NCBI RefSeq assembly: GCF_022662015.1
Contig: NZ_JAKMCM010000003.1
Span: 62,001-126,000, forward strand
Direction of reading: 5' to 3'
Source: Aestuariivivens sediminicola
Lineage (GTDB): Bacteria > Bacteroidota > Bacteroidia > Flavobacteriales > Flavobacteriaceae
Length of the DNA: 64,000 nucleotides
The position numbers and the translations under genes were made by a program. Below, in pieces: positions 1 through 7,860 of the stretch (positions within the stretch are counted from its first letter, which is position 1; every line of letters begins with the position of its first letter). The notes below the pieces were generated by a model. That model had not been told where the DNA came from, did no database searches, and worked only from the letters and a program-made list of their open reading frames with translations.

Positions 1-300
1 AGATATGGTCGTGTCTAATGTGGTTGCATAATAATAGATACCAAAACCTATAACTAAAATAGCCGCCACACGCAGCAGGGGCTGATACCAGTGAGATTTT
101 GGTTTTGATTTATCACTTTTAATGGCCGATAATACCTTATTGAACTCCTTCCGGGAATCAAAGTCATCAGCTTTAAAACCCTGAAGTTCCCTATTTAACT
201 TCATCAAATGATCGTAATCTTCCAGCGCTTTAAATGCTAAAAGTTCATCATCAGTTAAATTATTATCTAACCATTTTGATATGAGTTTTTCTCTATTCAT
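1..300 (-). CDS. FecR-type anti-sigma factor, N-terminal part (cut by window edge)
   Basis: The gene runs off the left edge, so only about 100 N-terminal residues are visible. They begin MNREKLISKWLDNNLTDDEL, a short helical segment typical of the cytoplasmic anti-sigma domain of Bacteroidota FecR-like proteins. Near residues 76-90 comes one hydrophobic stretch (VAAILVIGFGIYYYAT) that fits the single transmembrane helix. The periplasmic FecR domain would lie outside the window. The gene follows an ECF sigma factor on the same strand after a 142-nt gap, the usual order for such pairs. By family knowledge it would hold the sigma factor at the membrane until a signal arrives. The ligand or partner cannot be told from what is visible. 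A 15-bp motif shared with the divergent lipoprotein gene lies 40 nt upstream of its ATG. Confidence 0.8.
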   Translation of the reverse strand, partial: MNREKLISKWLDNNLTDDELLAFKALEDYDHLMKLNRELQGFKADDFDSRKEFNKVLSAIKSDKSKPKSHWYQPLLRVAAILVIGFGIYYYATTLDTTIS

Positions 301-340
301 TATTCTTGTATTCGACTATATAACAATTAGGTTTCATTTT

Positions 341-355
341 TTCCTACCCCAAATC
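341..355 (-). promoter_or_regulatory. Shared motif, copy upstream of the anti-sigma gene
   Basis: Read on the minus strand this is GATTTGGGGTAGGAA, preceded by a T-rich run. The identical 15 bases, with the same T-rich run before them, lie upstream of the divergent lipoprotein gene. It ends 40 nt before the FecR start codon. A role as the target promoter of the neighbouring ECF sigma factor is inferred. Confidence 0.45.
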
Positions 356-442
356 AAAAAAAATTACGCTCGGGTTTTTTTATATTCAGTTCAATCAAAC
401 TTTCAGTAGTTCCATTTTATATTAATAAATAAAAACGTCTGA

Positions 443-958
443 CTATAACTCCTTTATATCCTTTCTCAATTTTTCTAAAGCGCCATAAATTCGTTTTTCA
501 ACAGCCTTTGTCGAAATATCCAAAAGATTTGCAATTTCCTTAAATCTTTTGCCCTCAACCCGATTCATCATAAATGCCACGCGCTGAGCTTCCGTTAATT
601 TGGATAGTGCATCCTGCAATTTCCTGCTGTATTCTTGTTCCTGCATTAAAAATTCGGGATTTTCATTGGTATGCATTTTAGGCTTGCTTTGTCTATGCTT
701 AAGCACCACTTTTTGGTGTGCCACCTCATTGAGCATTAAATTATTCGCTGTGGTAAAAACAAAACTTTTGGCCTTATCTGGAGTTACCTTGGCACAATTC
801 TGCCATAATTTTACAAATGCTTCCTGAACTTTATCTTTAGGATGTAACCGATCTCCAAACTTGTAGAATAAAAAATCATGCAAATCTTTGGAATATTTAT
901 TGAATATGGAGGCAAAAAGATGCTCTTCACAAATATTATCATGTAATTTTCTAGTCAT
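443..958 (-). CDS. ECF RNA polymerase sigma-70 factor
   Basis: A 171-residue protein with the two-domain ECF layout. Region 2 covers about residues 12-85, with the core-binding and -10 recognition helices around DKVQEAFVKLWQN. Region 4 covers about 115-168, with a helix-turn-helix around KRFKEIANLLDIS and a basic end. There is no region 1.1 or 3, and the length is normal for the family. The downstream FecR-type gene makes it a FecI-like, membrane-signal-responsive sigma factor, though no TonB receptor is adjacent here. Instead a repeat-containing lipoprotein is divergently encoded. No -7 element of the housekeeping type was found in front of it. Its own control is unclear. Confidence 0.9.
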   Translation of the reverse strand: MTRKLHDNICEEHLFASIFNKYSKDLHDFLFYKFGDRLHPKDKVQEAFVKLWQNCAKVTPDKAKSFVFTTANNLMLNEVAHQKVVLKHRQSKPKMHTNENPEFLMQEQEYSRKLQDALSKLTEAQRVAFMMNRVEGKRFKEIANLLDISTKAVEKRIYGALEKLRKDIKEL

Positions 959-1032
959 TTGTCATGGTAGTTGGTGGCTCTAAAATAAGGCTTTTTGGAA
1001 TTTGTGATTTGCATTAATAAAATTTTTTTCAT

Positions 1033-1047
1033 GATTTGGGGTAGGAA
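1033..1047 (+). promoter_or_regulatory. Shared motif, copy upstream of the repeat lipoprotein
   Basis: GATTTGGGGTAGGAA, identical in all 15 positions to the copy in front of the FecR gene, and also preceded by a run of T. It ends 59 nt before the preferred lipoprotein ATG, or 35 nt before an in-frame ATG at 1083. Two exact copies in front of two genes of one ECF cluster suggest a common promoter or operator. This is inference. Confidence 0.45.
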
Positions 1048-1106
1048 TTTTTTGAGTAATCCTGTTTTATCAACAAAACGCTATGTTGAACCCAAAATTA
1101 ATTATC

Positions 1107-2873
1107 ATGAAAACAAAAATGAAATTCTTAATCCTACTTCCTTTTTTTGCCCTCCTGATGCTGACTTCGTGCCAGGATGAAGTCACCGAAATTACAAGCC
1201 CCACAGAAACTGAAGCACTTGTTGCGGAATCCAATTTAACCGCTTTGGTAAGCGCTACATCAAAACGGGATGGTTCAATTGACAACATAATTGATAAAGC
1301 CAGTTGTTTGTCTATTGAACTGCCTGTCACCGTAGTAGTGAACAACCTAGAAATTATTGTCGATTCAGAAGAAGACTTTGACACTATTGAAGCAATTTTT
1401 GATGAATTTGAAGACGATGATGATTATCTGGAAATTATTTTTCCAATTACAATAATTACAGCAGATCACGAGGAAATCGTTATTCAAAATGCTGATCAGC
1501 TTGAGGACTTTGTGGAGGACTGCAGAGGAGAAAATGAAATAGATGACGATATTGAATGTATTGATTTTAAATACCCAATTTCATTTTCTATTTATGACGC
1601 GAACTTTCAGGTCATAGATGTTGTTTCTATTGAAAATGATAGGCAATTGCACCGCTTTATTAAGCGTGTGATAAACGCTGAAGTGTTTGCCAGCTTAAAT
1701 TTCCCTGTAACTATGGTCTTGTTTGATGGAACTGAAATCGTCGTTAATAACAATATGGAATTGGAAAGAACCATTGAAGAAGCAAAAGACGCCTGTGATG
1801 AGGACGATGATAACGATTATGGTGATGATGATTTTACTAAAGAACGTTTAGATAACCTTTTAATGTCCTGTCCATGGGTAGTACGCGAATTTGAACGCAA
1901 TGCGGTGAGCCTGGCAGATAATTACTTTGAATATGTGATGATATTTAAAGAAGAAAATGTGGTTAAGGTGCGTAAAAGAAATGGTGATATATTAACAGGA
2001 ACCTGGACGACCCGTGTTTCAGATCGAGGCGCTTTAATAAAGCTGGAGTTCGAATCATTGGTTGATTTTACATTGGAATGGTTTGTTTATGATCTGGAAT
2101 CAGGACGTATCAAATTATATCAGGAAGGTGGTAACAGAATTATATTGAAGAAAAACTGCGATATTACTTTCGATGTTACAAAGGAACGGGTTCTAAATTA
2201 TCTGCAGGAATGTTTATGGCGTGTTACGCGATTGAAAGTTGATGGTATGGATAATGAAAAAGATTATATAGGCACACCACTCAAATTCTTTGAAAATAAT
2301 GTTGTTAAAATTAGAATAAATGGCGAATTTATTCAAGGCACTTACGATGTCCTTGCACATAACAATGGATTTATATTGCAAATTAACTTAGAAGGAAGAC
2401 CCAATTTACAGTTGGAATGGTTAATTACATTCCTTGAACCGGGATTGATTAAACTGGAAAGTTTAGGTAACCCGGATAACAAATTGATTTTAGAAAGACA
2501 TTGTCCGGATGCCGATGATGATTTAAAATATATCGATGCTATTTTAATAACTAATGACTGGGAAGTGACCAGGTATTACATAGCGGAAGGGGAACAGGAA
2601 AGAGATGATGAATTTTACATGTATACATTGAACTTCTATGAATCCGGCAGAGTAAAAGTTACTGATCCCAATAATGAGACCTTTGGAGGCTCCTGGTTGT
2701 CTTACCGAAAGTCAGGCTTAAATTTAGGGCTTTACTTTGGTGATAATGCCCCGTTTAATGCCTTTAATCATAGATGGAAAATAGCTGAAATCACAGAATC
2801 AAGAATAGAATTAAAAGATTGGAGTTCAGATGGCAGTATCGAACGCATATTAGTATTGGAAAAGAAAGTATAA
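1107..2873 (+). CDS. Repeat-built lipoprotein of unknown function
   Basis: A 588-residue exported lipoprotein. The signal peptide ends in the lipobox LTSC with Cys22 as the lipidated residue. The preferred start puts MKTKMKF at the N-terminus; an in-frame ATG 24 nt upstream would only lengthen the n-region. The first half holds about four copies of a short unit of the form FPVT-x-V-x-x-DGTEIVVNN-x-x-ELE, ending in an acidic run near CDEDDDNDYGDDD. The second half holds three copies of a roughly 110-residue unit. These have the pattern W-x-V-x-R, a FYE/FKEENVVK strand, a GTW/GSW core and IKL followed by IILK, resembling lipocalin-like beta domains. No enzyme motif is visible. Location next to an ECF sigma/anti-sigma pair suggests it belongs to their regulon. 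Function unknown. Confidence 0.75.
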   Translation: MKTKMKFLILLPFFALLMLTSCQDEVTEITSPTETEALVAESNLTALVSATSKRDGSIDNIIDKASCLSIELPVTVVVNNLEIIVDSEEDFDTIEAIFDEFEDDDDYLEIIFPITIITADHEEIVIQNADQLEDFVEDCRGENEIDDDIECIDFKYPISFSIYDANFQVIDVVSIENDRQLHRFIKRVINAEVFASLNFPVTMVLFDGTEIVVNNNMELERTIEEAKDACDEDDDNDYGDDDFTKERLDNLLMSCPWVVREFERNAVSLADNYFEYVMIFKEENVVKVRKRNGDILTGTWTTRVSDRGALIKLEFESLVDFTLEWFVYDLESGRIKLYQEGGNRIILKKNCDITFDVTKERVLNYLQECLWRVTRLKVDGMDNEKDYIGTPLKFFENNVVKIRINGEFIQGTYDVLAHNNGFILQINLEGRPNLQLEWLITFLEPGLIKLESLGNPDNKLILERHCPDADDDLKYIDAILITNDWEVTRYYIAEGEQERDDEFYMYTLNFYESGRVKVTDPNNETFGGSWLSYRKSGLNLGLYFGDNAPFNAFNHRWKIAEITESRIELKDWSSDGSIERILVLEKKV

Positions 2874-2881
2874 AACTTCAA

Positions 2882-2926
2882 GGAATGCTCGACTATTAAT
2901 TTACCAGTCGAGTATTCCATTTTTTT
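2882..2926 (+). terminator. Rho-independent terminator of the lipoprotein gene
   Basis: GGAATGCTCGACT pairs with AGTCGAGTATTCC (13 bp with one G-U pair) around an 11-nt loop, followed by a T-rich tail. It begins 8 nt after the lipoprotein stop codon. Confidence 0.8.
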
Positions 2927-2971
2927 GGTAATCTGTTTGCATTAACATAAAATGGAAACTTGATAATGTTT

Positions 2972-3090
2972 AAAACATAAAGTCATTATGTTTTGGTGAA
3001 AAAGGAGAACTTCCCATATCGGTTTAAATTAGGTTAGTTAGCTAAGTCATCCTTTTTGGGCTGTCAATAATAAATTGACAGCCTTTTTTT
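2972..3090 (+). ncRNA. Candidate small structured RNA upstream of ffh
   Basis: This stretch lies between the lipoprotein terminator and the ffh promoter and has no credible reading frame. It can fold into three helices in order. The first pairs AAAACATAA with TTATGTTTT (9 bp, 5-nt loop). The second closes AAAAAGGA at 2999-3006 with TCCTTTTT at 3050-3057. The third is a perfect GGCTGTCAA/TTGACAGCC terminator hairpin followed by seven T. The terminator sits before the ffh -7 box, so it ends a transcript that is not ffh. A possible start is near 2960-2970, but the TAATGTTT there is only a partial promoter match. The alternative is a second terminator with chance pairing before it. Confidence 0.35.
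3059..3090 (+). terminator. Terminator between the candidate RNA and ffh
   Basis: A 9-bp GGCTGTCAA/TTGACAGCC stem with a 7-nt loop, then TTTTTTT. It lies about 45 nt upstream of the ffh -7 element. Confidence 0.75.
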
Positions 3091-3132
3091 ATAGATTACA
3101 TTGTCCTGTTTCGATTATAAAGTTCAAATCAT

Positions 3133-3140
3133 TAACTTTG
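3133..3140 (+). promoter_or_regulatory. -7 promoter element of ffh (TAACTTTG)
   Basis: Exact match to the Bacteroidota -7 consensus TAnnTTTG, 26 nt before the ffh ATG. A TTG at 3101-3103 is 29 nt away, farther than the usual -33 spacing. Confidence 0.6.
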
Positions 3141-3166
3141 CACTTCTTAAAAATTAAAGCACATAT

Positions 3167-4495
3167 ATGTTTAATAATTTAAGCGATAAATTAGATAAAG
3201 CCTTACATGTTCTCAAAGGCCATGGCAGTATTACCGAAGTTAATGTAGCGGAGACTTTAAAAGAGGTAAGACGAGCCCTTTTAGATGCTGACGTAAATTT
3301 TAAAATAGCTAAAGAATTTACCAATAGGGTTAAGGAAAAGGCACTTGGGCAAAATGTGTTAACCACCTTGCACCCAAGTCAGTTAATGGTTAAAATAGTA
3401 AAGGATGAGCTCACCGAACTTATGGGTGGTGAGGCGGAAGGAATTAACCTCTCTGGTGCTCCAAGTGTTATTTTGATGTCCGGTCTCCAGGGATCCGGTA
3501 AGACCACTTTTTCTGGTAAATTGGCCAATTATTTAAAATCCAAAAAAACCAAAAAGCCTTTATTAGTTGCATGTGATGTTTATCGTCCAGCCGCGATAGA
3601 TCAATTGCATATTGTTGGTGAACAAATAAACGTAGAAGTGTTCAGTGATAAAGAGAACAATGATCCCGTTGCCATTGCAAAAGCAGGTATAGCGCATGCC
3701 AAAAGTAATGGTTTTAATGTGGTCATTATTGATACGGCGGGACGATTGGCGGTCGATGAGATCATGATGACCGAAATCTCTAATATCCATAAAGCCATCG
3801 AACCACAGGAAACCCTTTTCGTAGTAGACGCTATGACCGGTCAGGATGCTGTGAATACGGCCAAAACTTTTAATGATGTATTGAATTTTGATGGGGTAAT
3901 ACTTACCAAATTGGATGGCGATACACGAGGTGGTGCAGCCATATCCATTAAATCTGTGGTGAACAAGCCCATTAAGTTTATTGGCACAGGCGAGAAAATG
4001 GAGGCTATCGATGTGTTCCATCCCTCGCGAATGGCAGACCGTATATTGGGAATGGGTGATGTTGTATCACTGGTGGAAAGGGCTCAGGAGCAGTTTGATG
4101 AGAAAGAGGCAAGAAAACTTCAAAAGAAAATAGCGAAGAATCAGTTTGGTTTTGATGATTTCCTTAAACAAATCCAACAGATAAAGAAAATGGGGAATAT
4201 GAAAGATCTCATAGGAATGATACCTGGAGCTGGAAAAATGATGAAGGATATCGATATAGATGATGATGCCTTTAAGGGTATTGAAGCGATTATTCATTCT
4301 ATGACCCCTAAAGAACGTTCTAATCCCTCTATTTTGAATGCCAGCAGAAAAAAGAGAATTGGTAAGGGCTCAGGAACCTCTGTACAAGAAGTGAACCAGC
4401 TTCTGAAGCAGTTCAATCAAATGAGTAAAATGATGAAGATGATGCAAGGTGGCGGGGGAAGAAAAATGATGCAGATGATGAATAATATGCGTTAA
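3167..4495 (+). CDS. ffh: Signal recognition particle GTPase Ffh (SRP54)
   Basis: Ffh binds the SRP RNA and nascent signal peptides and, with FtsY, delivers ribosomes to the Sec translocon. The 442-residue length is normal. The N domain (about 1-88) is a helical bundle. The G domain (about 89-300) has the P-loop GLQGSGKT at 106-113, DTAGR at 189-193 and TKLD at 247-250. The M domain (about 325-442) ends in a methionine-rich tail (MSKMMKMMQ, MMQMMNN) that supplies the signal-peptide groove. It has its own -7 promoter element and is followed 61 nt later by folD on the same strand, probably co-transcribed. Nothing unusual was seen. Confidence 0.97.
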   Translation: MFNNLSDKLDKALHVLKGHGSITEVNVAETLKEVRRALLDADVNFKIAKEFTNRVKEKALGQNVLTTLHPSQLMVKIVKDELTELMGGEAEGINLSGAPSVILMSGLQGSGKTTFSGKLANYLKSKKTKKPLLVACDVYRPAAIDQLHIVGEQINVEVFSDKENNDPVAIAKAGIAHAKSNGFNVVIIDTAGRLAVDEIMMTEISNIHKAIEPQETLFVVDAMTGQDAVNTAKTFNDVLNFDGVILTKLDGDTRGGAAISIKSVVNKPIKFIGTGEKMEAIDVFHPSRMADRILGMGDVVSLVERAQEQFDEKEARKLQKKIAKNQFGFDDFLKQIQQIKKMGNMKDLIGMIPGAGKMMKDIDIDDDAFKGIEAIIHSMTPKERSNPSILNASRKKRIGKGSGTSVQEVNQLLKQFNQMSKMMKMMQGGGGRKMMQMMNNMR

Positions 4496-4556
4496 GGTTT
4501 AGCACGAAGATGCGCAGTATAACACGCAAATCTAATTTATTAATTTCACAAAGACT

Positions 4557-5432
4557 ATGACAATTTTAGACGGCAATAAAATTAGTAATGATATTAAGGC
4601 CGAGATTACAAGGGAAGTCGAATTAATAAAATCTAAAGGCGAGAAGGTGCCTCATTTAGCTGCGGTTCTGGTTGGAACTGATGGAGCCAGTATGACTTAT
4701 GTGAATTCTAAAGTTAAGGATTGTGCGATGGTTGGCTTTGATTCAACACTCATCGATTTGCCAGAAGAAACAACACAGGAAAAACTTTTGAAGGTTATTC
4801 ATGACCTCAATACAAATGATGATATCGATGGCTTTATTGTGCAATTGCCCTTACCTGGGCATATCGATGAGCATGAAGTGCTTATGGCCATCAACCCCGA
4901 TAAAGATGTCGATGGATTTCATCCGACTAATGTGGGAAAGATGACCTTGGATTTACCTGCATTTATTTCTGCCACACCATATGGAATTTTAGAATTGTTA
5001 GAACGTTATAACATTGAGACTTCAGGGAAGCATGTCGTAGTGATAGGAAGAAGTCATATTGTAGGACGTCCAATGAGTATTTTAATGAGCCAGAAACGTA
5101 AGGCGGGTAACGCAACTGTAACAGTAGCACATAGTAGAACTGTTAATTTAAAGTCCATTACACAACAAGCAGACATTATTATTGCCGCTCTGGGTATCCC
5201 GGAGTTTCTAAGGGGTGATATGGTGAAAGATGGTGTGATTGTTATTGACGTGGGTATTACCCGCATTCCAGATAGTACCAAAAAAAGAGGTTATCGCTTG
5301 GCGGGTGATGTGCATTTTGAAAGTGTGAGTGCTAAGTCGGAATATATTACTCCGGTTCCCGGTGGAGTAGGCCCAATGACTCGGGCTATGTTGCTTAAGA
5401 ATACCTTGTTGGCTAGAAAATGGCGACTTTAA
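4557..5432 (+). CDS. folD: Bifunctional methylenetetrahydrofolate dehydrogenase / cyclohydrolase FolD
   Basis: FolD interconverts 5,10-methylene-THF and 10-formyl-THF in cytoplasmic one-carbon metabolism, using NADP and then water. The protein has 291 residues, as usual. The catalytic Tyr-x-x-x-Lys is Y48 to K52 (YVNSK). Family signatures [21 protein letters not shown], the dinucleotide-binding loop [13 protein letters not shown] and the C-terminal [15 protein letters not shown] are all present. It lies close behind ffh, with no promoter element visible in the gap, so readthrough from ffh is likely. The next gene is convergent. No clear hairpin terminator was found between them. Confidence 0.96.
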   Translation: MTILDGNKISNDIKAEITREVELIKSKGEKVPHLAAVLVGTDGASMTYVNSKVKDCAMVGFDSTLIDLPEETTQEKLLKVIHDLNTNDDIDGFIVQLPLPGHIDEHEVLMAINPDKDVDGFHPTNVGKMTLDLPAFISATPYGILELLERYNIETSGKHVVVIGRSHIVGRPMSILMSQKRKAGNATVTVAHSRTVNLKSITQQADIIIAALGIPEFLRGDMVKDGVIVIDVGITRIPDSTKKRGYRLAGDVHFESVSAKSEYITPVPGGVGPMTRAMLLKNTLLARKWRL

Positions 5433-5463
5433 TTTGCGATAATTTTTTAAGCTTAAGATCTGC

Positions 5464-5883
5464 CTATTTGGCAAATAATTGATTCATATCCTTAAATGCT
5501 TTAAATTCCAACGCATTTCCAGAGGGATCTAAGAAAAACATGGTCGCCTGTTCTCCGACCAAACCCTTGAAACGTATATAAGGTTCTATTATGAATTCAA
5601 TATTCTTATGTTTTAAACGTTCCGCCAGTATATGAAAGGCATCCCAAGAAAGGACAACACCAAAATGTGGTACTGGTACGTCCTTTCCATCAACTGGATT
5701 CGTGTGCAAGTCTTTTTGATCGGATTTCGGTTTGTAATGAATAACCAATTGGTGTCCATAAAAGTTGAAATCAACCCATAACTTACTGCTTCTGCCTTCC
5801 TCACAACCTAAACTATTTTTGTAAAAATCCCTGCATGCTTCTAAATTGTCCACAGGAATGGCGAGGTGAAATGGATTACTCAT
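5464..5883 (-). CDS. VOC-family (glyoxalase-like) protein
   Basis: About 139 residues with the vicinal oxygen chelate layout of two beta-alpha-beta-beta-beta modules. An N-terminal [21 protein letters not shown] carries the first metal-ligand histidine in HLAIPV. The C-terminal half has [10 protein letters not shown] and [15 protein letters not shown], the usual last strand with a Glu ligand. Metal-dependent lyase, dioxygenase and isomerase activities all occur in this family, so the substrate cannot be assigned. The preferred start MSNPF overlaps the stop of rluF by 8 nt (ATGAGTAA), a sign of translational coupling. An ATG three codons upstream is possible. It is the last gene of a long leftward run. 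Confidence 0.8.
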   Translation of the reverse strand: MSNPFHLAIPVDNLEACRDFYKNSLGCEEGRSSKLWVDFNFYGHQLVIHYKPKSDQKDLHTNPVDGKDVPVPHFGVVLSWDAFHILAERLKHKNIEFIIEPYIRFKGLVGEQATMFFLDPSGNALEFKAFKDMNQLFAK

Positions 5884-6649
5884 CTTTTCCATAGTGTCTG
5901 CGTTTATCTTGTTTGGGTTTATATGTTTTGGAGGATGAGCTGAGTAAGCTTTTCAAATTTGAAAATTCCTCCTGAGTAAGTTCTCTATATTTGCCAACAG
6001 GCACATCCAGTTTAATGTTCATTATTCGAATACGCTTCAATGTTAAAACCTCATAGTTAAAATAGTCACACATCCGTCTGATCTGTCTATTCAATCCTTG
6101 AGTTAATATAATTTTAAAATTGAATTTATCTATTCTTTTTATTTTACAAGGTTTTGTGGTTTGACCCAATTCCTTCAGGTATACCCCTTGTGACATACGT
6201 TCAATAAATGTTTGTGATATTGGTTTGTTAACTGTAACAATATATTCTTTCTCATGATTATTACTGGCTCTTAAAATTTTATTTACGATATCGCCATCGT
6301 CCGTAAGTAAAATTAAACCCTCACTGAGCTTGTCTAATCTTCCGATAGGAAAAATTCGTTTAGGATAGTTAATATAATCGATAATGTTATCTTTTTCAAT
6401 ACGGGTATCTGTTGTGCAAACTATACCTACGGGTTTGTTAAAAGCAAGGTACACAAAACGCTTTTTGGTATTTTCTATGATTATACCATCAATTGCAATC
6501 TCATCGGAAGCATAAACTTTAGTTCCCATTTCGGGAATTATTCCATTCACGGTAACACGACCGGATTCAATTAGCTTATCGGCTTCCCGGCGGGAACAAT
6601 ACCCTATCTCACTTAAAAATTTATTGATGCGTTTTAATTCCTCTGGCAT
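5876..6649 (-). CDS. rluF: 23S rRNA pseudouridine synthase RluF
   Basis: This 257-residue enzyme isomerises a uridine in 23S rRNA to pseudouridine (U2604 in E. coli). An S4 RNA-binding domain (about 4-50, with [16 protein letters not shown]) is followed by the RsuA/RluB/E/F-type catalytic domain. [14 protein letters not shown] at 103-116 includes the catalytic Asp106. [10 protein letters not shown] near the C-terminus is the second family signature. The tail is basic ([13 protein letters not shown]). The start MPEELKR was chosen because it lies one nucleotide after the stop of the upstream hydrolase gene. A longer in-frame start would sit inside that gene and add a non-homologous extension. 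Confidence 0.9.
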   Translation of the reverse strand: MPEELKRINKFLSEIGYCSRREADKLIESGRVTVNGIIPEMGTKVYASDEIAIDGIIIENTKKRFVYLAFNKPVGIVCTTDTRIEKDNIIDYINYPKRIFPIGRLDKLSEGLILLTDDGDIVNKILRASNNHEKEYIVTVNKPISQTFIERMSQGVYLKELGQTTKPCKIKRIDKFNFKIILTQGLNRQIRRMCDYFNYEVLTLKRIRIMNIKLDVPVGKYRELTQEEFSNLKSLLSSSSKTYKPKQDKRRHYGKDE

Positions 6650-6650
6650 G

Positions 6651-7496
6651 CTACGAAAATACAATAATCTGGTTGGATACAAATTCCAAAATATGTTCTT
6701 CAACTTCTCTGGATTTTAAGCTATGATCTAAATTTTTTGTGGAAATAACTTTAGCGTTTGGGAAGTGTCTTTTGTAATCCAGAGCATCTTGATAGGGAAT
6801 TATAGGGTCCGTCAGATCATGAATAATCAAACCACTTGAATTCAAATCCTGAGTGAATTTGGCCGCATTATAATATTCTGGTAAATGACCATACTGGTTC
6901 AAATAAAAAGCATTTATGGCTTTGATCACTTTAGAATTATAACTCATAAGCTTTGTGTATCGTTTCATAACATCCTTCAAATTAGAAGGAGCACCGAGAA
7001 GCACAATTTTTTTTAATTCAGGCAACCGATATTTATATTGAAAGCATATGGTTGCCAAACCTCCAAAAGAATGAGAAATAATGGTTTGCGTTTTGAATTT
7101 TCTCGAAACGAGATGAATATACTCGGCATAGTCAATAATGTGAAATGATTTGTCTGTGGATTTTCCATGAGCCGGTGCATCAATAGCAACTATATTGAAG
7201 TTTTTCAATTTTAATGAGTCGATTAATGATTTCCATCGGAAGGCATTACTTTCCCATCCATGAACCAATAAAATTGTTTCACCTTTTCCCGGCCATCTGT
7301 AAGTCATAATAGAGCGGTCCTTTAAAAAGACCTCCTCCTGAAAAGCGGTATTTAAAAAATCGGTTGCTTCTTCAGTATGTTTGCCTTTTCGTGGCTTTGA
7401 GAATAATCTAATGGCCAAAAACGCTGCACGCTTCGGTGAGACATAGACCAGAAGGTTAATTATGAATCCAATACTTTTCGCTAAAACCAATTTCAT
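6651..7496 (-). CDS. Alpha/beta-fold hydrolase
   Basis: A 281-residue serine hydrolase of the alpha/beta fold. The oxyanion-hole segment is LLVHGWESNAFRW (about 77-88). The nucleophile elbow is SHSFGG with Ser143; the first glycine of the usual G-x-S-x-G is a serine here. A catalytic Asp in LTDPIIPYQD and a His in NLDHSLKSREV complete the triad. An N-terminal hydrophobic segment may anchor it at the membrane. The substrate is not predictable. Its start overlaps the upstream cupin gene by 4 nt (ATGA), and rluF begins directly after its stop, so the three are translated as a unit. Confidence 0.85.
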   Translation of the reverse strand: MKLVLAKSIGFIINLLVYVSPKRAAFLAIRLFSKPRKGKHTEEATDFLNTAFQEEVFLKDRSIMTYRWPGKGETILLVHGWESNAFRWKSLIDSLKLKNFNIVAIDAPAHGKSTDKSFHIIDYAEYIHLVSRKFKTQTIISHSFGGLATICFQYKYRLPELKKIVLLGAPSNLKDVMKRYTKLMSYNSKVIKAINAFYLNQYGHLPEYYNAAKFTQDLNSSGLIIHDLTDPIIPYQDALDYKRHFPNAKVISTKNLDHSLKSREVEEHILEFVSNQIIVFS

Positions 7497-7858
7497 TCCT
7501 TTTCCCTGTTAACCGAATCCATAGAGAATGCGGGGAGACAAATAGCCAGATATTCACAAGATTCATTAAATGGGTTGGAATATTGAATCCTTGTATTTTT
7601 TTCAATTTTTATGGATTGGCCCGCCTTCAGGATTATGATTTCTCCTTCAATGTTAAACTGCTTTTTACCTTTTATAATAAAGGTGAATTCGTCGAATTCC
7701 GGAATTTGAAATGGTTCCTTCCAACCTGCCGGAGCGATCATGTGGGCTATGCTTATTTCGGAAGTACCATTACTGACTAAACCAAAATGTTCTTTAATAA
7801 TTTTTCCATCAGCAGTGTGAACGAGAAAAGGGTTTTCTTGAATGGTATATCCTTTCAT
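7493..7858 (-). CDS. Small cupin-domain protein
   Basis: A 121-residue single-domain cupin. The central barrel includes IPEFDEFTFIIKGKKQFNIEG, a weak form of the first cupin motif lacking the usual His pair, and ILKAGQSIKIEKNTRIQYSNP for the second. Loss of the histidines suggests it may bind a small molecule without a catalytic metal, which is inference. It begins 2 nt after the YitT-family gene stop and overlaps the hydrolase start by 4 nt. Its function is likely tied to those neighbours but is not known. Confidence 0.75.
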   Translation of the reverse strand: MKGYTIQENPFLVHTADGKIIKEHFGLVSNGTSEISIAHMIAPAGWKEPFQIPEFDEFTFIIKGKKQFNIEGEIIILKAGQSIKIEKNTRIQYSNPFNESCEYLAICLPAFSMDSVNREKE

Positions 7859-7860
7859 GC

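Noticed and set aside
3563-4021. A 152-codon frame antisense to ffh
   Set aside because: It lies wholly inside the highly conserved ffh gene, on the other strand, with no promoter and no recognisable domain.
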